Below, piece after piece: positions 61,064-64,000 of a stretch of DNA of 64,000 nucleotides. Each line of letters begins with the position of its first letter. Position 1 is the stretch's first letter. A program made the translations under genes and the position numbers. Source of the stretch: JADMIH01 sp036399775 (GTDB taxonomy: Bacteria > Chloroflexota > Chloroflexia > QHBQ01 > JADMIH01); contig DASWMJ010000066.1 in NCBI GenBank assembly GCA_036399775.1, positions 50,112 to 114,111 of the forward strand, written 5' to 3'. The notes beneath the pieces were generated by a model. That model made no database searches and was not told where the DNA came from. It worked only from the letters and a program-made list of their open reading frames with translations.

Positions 61064-61106
61064 ACCAATTACCTACTTCTCCACAGAATATGCCCACTTA
61101 TCCACA
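61056..61106. promoter_or_regulatory. three DnaA-box-like sites spaced 21 bp apart
   Basis: TTATCCACA is at 61056-61064 and 61098-61106, and TTCTCCACA (one change) is at 61077-61085. All are on the plus strand, 21 bp from start to start. The sites lie between the lipid kinase start and the divergent CAP gene. Binding of DnaA is inferred. Confidence 0.5.
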
Positions 61107-61353
61107 CGATATTCGCAGAGCGAACGCGTGAAGCAGGCGGGACATTATACCAGATGGATGTATGGGTGTCCGTGCGTATAAAAACAGGTAATTCGGGTCT
61201 GTAGATAACCAGGCAGCCAAACCGGCGCATTACGAGACAATATTGTTTATGGCCCATTTTTCCTATATGTGAGACTGCCCAAATGGAGTTATTATCGATT
61301 CCCTGCCTTAAATCGCAGGCGATATACGGCAGACTTCATTTTGGGAGAGCAGA
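61107..61353. other. rest of the divergent region between lipid kinase and CAP genes
   Basis: No gene and no repeat is seen. AT-rich words (GTGCGTATAAAAACAG near 61170-61190 and ACAATATTGTTTATGG near 61230-61245) may hold promoters, but none has a good pair of hexamers. Confidence 0.35.
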
Positions 61354-62433
61354 ATGGCGCGGTCTCAGCCTGCAGAACGATACTACGGGCCTATCAGAGG
61401 GCGGTTTACGCTCTTAGCAGCCGTGCTATCACTGGCTGCCCTCTTCACCCAGCCTCTTGCGGCAGCACCCACCACTGACACGCGGTTTTACACAGAGACA
61501 AATCACAAGGTCACCGGCGCGTTCCTCCGCTTCTTCGATAGATATGGAGGCATCCCCGTCTTCGGCTACCCTATAAGCAACGAGCTTATTGAGGGTGGCC
61601 TGCCGGTGCAATATTTCGAGCGGCAGCGATTTGAGTTTCATAAAGAGGCGCAACGCACTCCTTACGAGGTACAGTTGGGCCACCTCGGAAAAGAGTTGTA
61701 TCCTGGTGGCAACCAATCTGGCCCGGTGTCGCCCATCAAGGAAACGGCTGACCAGATATATGTCCGGGAGACGCAGCACACACTCAGCAACGCCTTTCTG
61801 CGCTACTGGCGGGCGCATGGAGACGTGCACTTGCTCGGCTACCCTATCACCGAGCCTGCCGTCGAGAACGGCCATGTGGTACAGTACTTCGAGCGCGCCC
61901 GCATGGAGCATCACCCGGAGAAGGCAGCGAACGGCTATGAGGTAGAGCTAGGACACCTGGGGACCGAATATGTGCGGGTCCACCCCGAAGTAAGCTCTAC
62001 TATAGCGCAGGGGTCAAAGGTCGTGCCCCACGCTATGTCCGGCAGCGAACAGGATTTGATAGGCCGTATCAACAGCGCGCGGCAGGCGGCAGGGCTACGA
62101 AAAGTCGCCATCAACGATAGGCTATCCACCCTCGCGCTCTCGCGCTCATACGACATGGCATCCAGGGGTTATTTCGCGCACACCACGCCGGAAGGGTCGG
62201 ATTTCATCGACCTGCTATCCAGCGTCAACTTCCCGTATAAGATGGCGGGCGAGATATTGGCTCACAACAACTACGGCCCGGATGAGACCGCCCAGATCGC
62301 CTACAACGATTTTATGAACTCCACGCGCCACAAGCAGATAATCCTCGACCCGCTTTACACCACAGCGGGCGTGGGAGAAGCCATAGACGACAAAGGCTTC
62401 CACTTCTTCACGGTGATATTCCTCGATAAATAG
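61354..62433 (+). CDS. secreted CAP-domain protein with two LGFP-like repeats
   Basis: The product has 359 residues. A signal peptide (about 12-38) is followed by two repeats (about 48-115 and 130-205): FLRFFDRYGGIPVFGYPIS, VQYFERQRFEFHKEAQR and YEVQLGHLGKELYP, and the same order again. A CAP/SCP (YkwD-type) domain fills about 225-359: LIGRINSARQAAGLRKVAIN, LSRSYDMASRGYFAHTTPEG and AGEILAHNNYGPDETAQIAY, then STRHKQIILDPLYTTAGVG. CAP domains bind lipids or act as proteases; here the role is unknown. GGGAGAG stands before the ATG. A paralogue follows 154 bp downstream. Confidence 0.9.
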   Translation: MARSQPAERYYGPIRGRFTLLAAVLSLAALFTQPLAAAPTTDTRFYTETNHKVTGAFLRFFDRYGGIPVFGYPISNELIEGGLPVQYFERQRFEFHKEAQRTPYEVQLGHLGKELYPGGNQSGPVSPIKETADQIYVRETQHTLSNAFLRYWRAHGDVHLLGYPITEPAVENGHVVQYFERARMEHHPEKAANGYEVELGHLGTEYVRVHPEVSSTIAQGSKVVPHAMSGSEQDLIGRINSARQAAGLRKVAINDRLSTLALSRSYDMASRGYFAHTTPEGSDFIDLLSSVNFPYKMAGEILAHNNYGPDETAQIAYNDFMNSTRHKQIILDPLYTTAGVGEAIDDKGFHFFTVIFLDK

Positions 62434-62587
62434 CCCGAATGTAACCCCCTCATAAGGCGTTTTCCGTGTGGATATTGCCGGCACGAATCCGGTAATATTC
62501 CTATGCCTCATGGTGTTGGCAGCCGTGTCGGTCTCCGCCCGGTAGAGGGGCAGGACGGCGCAGGGCACAAATGGAAGGAACCGAACA

Positions 62588-63667
62588 TTGCAGTTTCAGC
62601 ACACCGAAGCGAAGCCGTTTATTTCTTGCTTATTCTCCCGTGTTGCTCTTCTTCTGGTTATGTCAAGCTCATTTTGCCTGGCATCTACCCCAGCGACGGC
62701 GACTCCCGTTGCAAATACGCGCTATTTTGCGGCCACCGGACACAGCGTAAATGGCATCTTCCTCCAATTTTTCGACAGGTACGGCGGGGTGCCCACCTTC
62801 GGCTATCCGCTAACCGAGCAAGTGGTGGAGAACAACCGGCCCGTACAGTATTTCGAGAGGCAGCGATTCGAGTACCATCAGGAAGCGGCGGGCACCCAAT
62901 ACGAGGTGCAGCTAGGCCATCTTGGTAAGGAGTTGGCGGCAGGCCGGGTGTCGTTCGCGGCTATTCCTCCCAGCAAGGAGACCTCTACCGGCGTCTACGT
63001 CAGGGAGACGGGCCACTCACTCAGCCAGCCTTTCCTGGGCTACTGGAAAACGCATGGCGACGTGCGAATAATCGGCTACCCTATCACCGAGCCGCTCAAT
63101 GAGGGCGGGCTGACCGTTCAATACTTCGAACGCGCCCGCATGGAATACCACCCTGAAAAAACTGCGAGCGGCTACACAGTAGAGTTGGGGCACCTCGGCA
63201 AAGAGTATATGGCCCGGCACAGCATGGGCGGGGAAGTAGCGCAAAATCCACAGAATGCGTCAAGCGCGATGGGGGCCATCGAGCAACTACTCTTTGAATA
63301 CATCAACAGGGCAAGGGCAGCTGCTGGTTCAGGCCCGGTCAGCGCAGACGGTACACTGACATCCATAGCACGCTTCCGCTCAAACGATATGGCGACCAGG
63401 GGCTACTTCTCACACGATACGCCGGAAGGCACGGACTTCATAACCCTGCTACGGACACAAAAGGTGCCCTTCAAGGCTACGGGAGAGATAATCCAGCAGA
63501 ATAACCGCCCGCAAGACCAGATCGCCTACGCCGCGGGCGACTGGTTCATGAACTCCCCGGTCCACCGCCCGATCTTGCTGGACCCACGCTTCAACGCCGT
63601 TGGTATAGGTGAGGCCCTCGACGGCAGGGGCTTGCACACCTTCACGGCGATATTTACGCAGAGGTAG
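62588..63667 (+). CDS. secreted CAP-domain protein with two LGFP-like repeats, second copy
   Basis: The product has 359 residues, like its neighbour. It probably starts with TTG at 62588, where GGAAGGAA lies before and the signal peptide (FSRVALLLVMSSSFCLAS) is complete; the next ATG at 62660 would remove most of that signal. Two repeats (FGYPLTEQVVENNRPVQYFE, VQYFERARMEYHPEKTASG) are followed by a CAP domain (FEYINRARAAAGSGPVSADG, RSNDMATRGYFSHDTPEGTD, GEIIQQNNRPQDQIAYAA). It is a tandem duplicate of the previous gene, with clear divergence. Its cargo and role are unknown. Confidence 0.88.
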   Translation: MQFQHTEAKPFISCLFSRVALLLVMSSSFCLASTPATATPVANTRYFAATGHSVNGIFLQFFDRYGGVPTFGYPLTEQVVENNRPVQYFERQRFEYHQEAAGTQYEVQLGHLGKELAAGRVSFAAIPPSKETSTGVYVRETGHSLSQPFLGYWKTHGDVRIIGYPITEPLNEGGLTVQYFERARMEYHPEKTASGYTVELGHLGKEYMARHSMGGEVAQNPQNASSAMGAIEQLLFEYINRARAAAGSGPVSADGTLTSIARFRSNDMATRGYFSHDTPEGTDFITLLRTQKVPFKATGEIIQQNNRPQDQIAYAAGDWFMNSPVHRPILLDPRFNAVGIGEALDGRGLHTFTAIFTQR

Positions 63668-64000
63668 GTCTGCACACCAGCCCGCAACTGTCTCATAAAC
63701 TTCCTCTTAGCATTGGAAAAACGAAAGCCTGGTGTTTGACAAAAGTTAGTGGTAGAGCCGACCCAGTTTCGTTGTCATTCTTCGCTGCGCTCAGTACAGC
63801 ACTAACAGGGAAATGTCTGCGTAGGGGCGACCCGGTGGGTCGCCCTGGTGGGGATGGCGAACCAACTTTACGCGTGACCCCTGGCAGGGCGACCCACCGG
63901 GTCAATGGTGTCGCATTAAAATCAGCCAGACAAGTAGATGACAAGTTTGAGACCATCAGCCACAGCACCCAACCATGATATACGAGACATAGAGGGTGGT
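63668..64000. other. repeat-rich spacer at the right end of the window
   Basis: No gene is evident. A TTGTCATTCTTCGC stretch near 63771 recalls the 21567 element but is altered. The GGGCGACCC hairpins and a piece of the 38059 element are listed separately. The window ends before any next gene can be seen. Confidence 0.6.
63821..63922. repeat. GGGCGACCC hairpin pair joined to a TIR-element fragment
   Basis: GGGCGACCC GGT GGGTCGCCC at 63825-63845 is a perfect 9-bp hairpin, and GACCC ACC GGGTC lies at 63891-63903. Directly after it, 63902-63922 repeats 21 nt of the inner end of the 38059-38223 element exactly. The join suggests that the two families recombine or move together. Confidence 0.75.

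Noticed and set aside
61056..61106. Chromosome origin based on DnaA-like boxes
   Set aside because: No dnaA, dnaN, recF, gyrB or parAB is nearby and there is no clear AT-rich unwinding stretch. I keep it only as a possible regulatory array.
63771..63795. Third copy of the TGTCATTCTGAGCG element
   Set aside because: Only TGTCATTCT and a changed GCTGCGCTCAG remain, with no second arm, so it is too weak to call.

Overview
The window looks like a chromosomal segment of a Chloroflexota (Chloroflexi) bacterium. The evidence is S-layer-homology (SLH) surface proteins, proteins built from a short repeat centred on DVWAVG, delta-60 repeats, a class F sortase, LGFP-like FGYPIS/YFERARFEYHPE repeats, DUF2207 and PspA/SPFH proteins, and spacers full of short tandem repeats that fold back on themselves. 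The phylum is inferred from gene content and not proven. I see no rRNA, tRNA, CRISPR array, prophage or complete insertion sequence.

Layout. 1-3840 (minus): a Gld-type ABC exporter operon (ATPase, permease, GldG-like protein, DUF4340 protein cut by the window edge). 4154-5866 (plus): two DUF881 membrane proteins. 6197-21506 (plus): an ECF sigma factor, a single-span membrane protein with an external propeller (candidate anti-sigma factor/sensor), and four giant secreted SLH proteins, all in one direction with short gaps. 21766-23329 (minus): a membrane glycosyltransferase-like protein and an FmdB zinc ribbon. 23562-26469: a TldD/TldE pair split by a hairpin repeat. 26470-27724: a repeat-rich spacer ending in a good promoter and a structured leader. 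27725-33831: two more SLH proteins, one with two propellers and one with a phosphoesterase domain. 33923-35226: a Gly-zipper-like small protein and a HicA/HicB-like pair. 35451-45838: envelope-stress-like genes (zinc-ribbon membrane protein, two DUF2207 proteins, SRPBCC protein, zinc alcohol dehydrogenase, coiled-coil protein, PspA, SPFH protein). 45989-52969: methyltransferase, exonuclease-WYL fusion, a type II restriction-modification pair, an ArsR-type regulator and RidA. 53041-63667: sortase, nucleotidyltransferase, esterase, NHL protein, DUF192 lipoprotein, adenosine deaminase, lipid kinase and two CAP-domain proteins.

The most interesting system is the surface array. The DVWAVG motif occurs 7, 14, 14, 14 and 7+7 times in five proteins. 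Each array starts with a Cys-containing strand that the last unit lacks, as expected for seven-bladed propellers closed by their own N-terminus. A sixth protein, built from the unrelated delta-60 repeat, also has 14 units and the same closure. The candidate sensor next to the sigma factor carries one seven-unit propeller of the same family as the surface proteins, so a surface-sensing sigma/anti-sigma circuit is a testable idea.

A second theme is repeats. At least a dozen spacers contain 7-8-nt units arranged as inverted arms, plus longer palindromes and a TIR-bounded element. One repeat appears to have inserted into an ancestral tldD-tldE stop/start overlap with a 14-nt flanking duplication. 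Another supplies the N-terminal codons of a nucleotidyltransferase gene. Three DnaA-box-like sites spaced exactly 21 bp apart lie upstream of the lipid kinase gene. All counts and alignments were made by eye.
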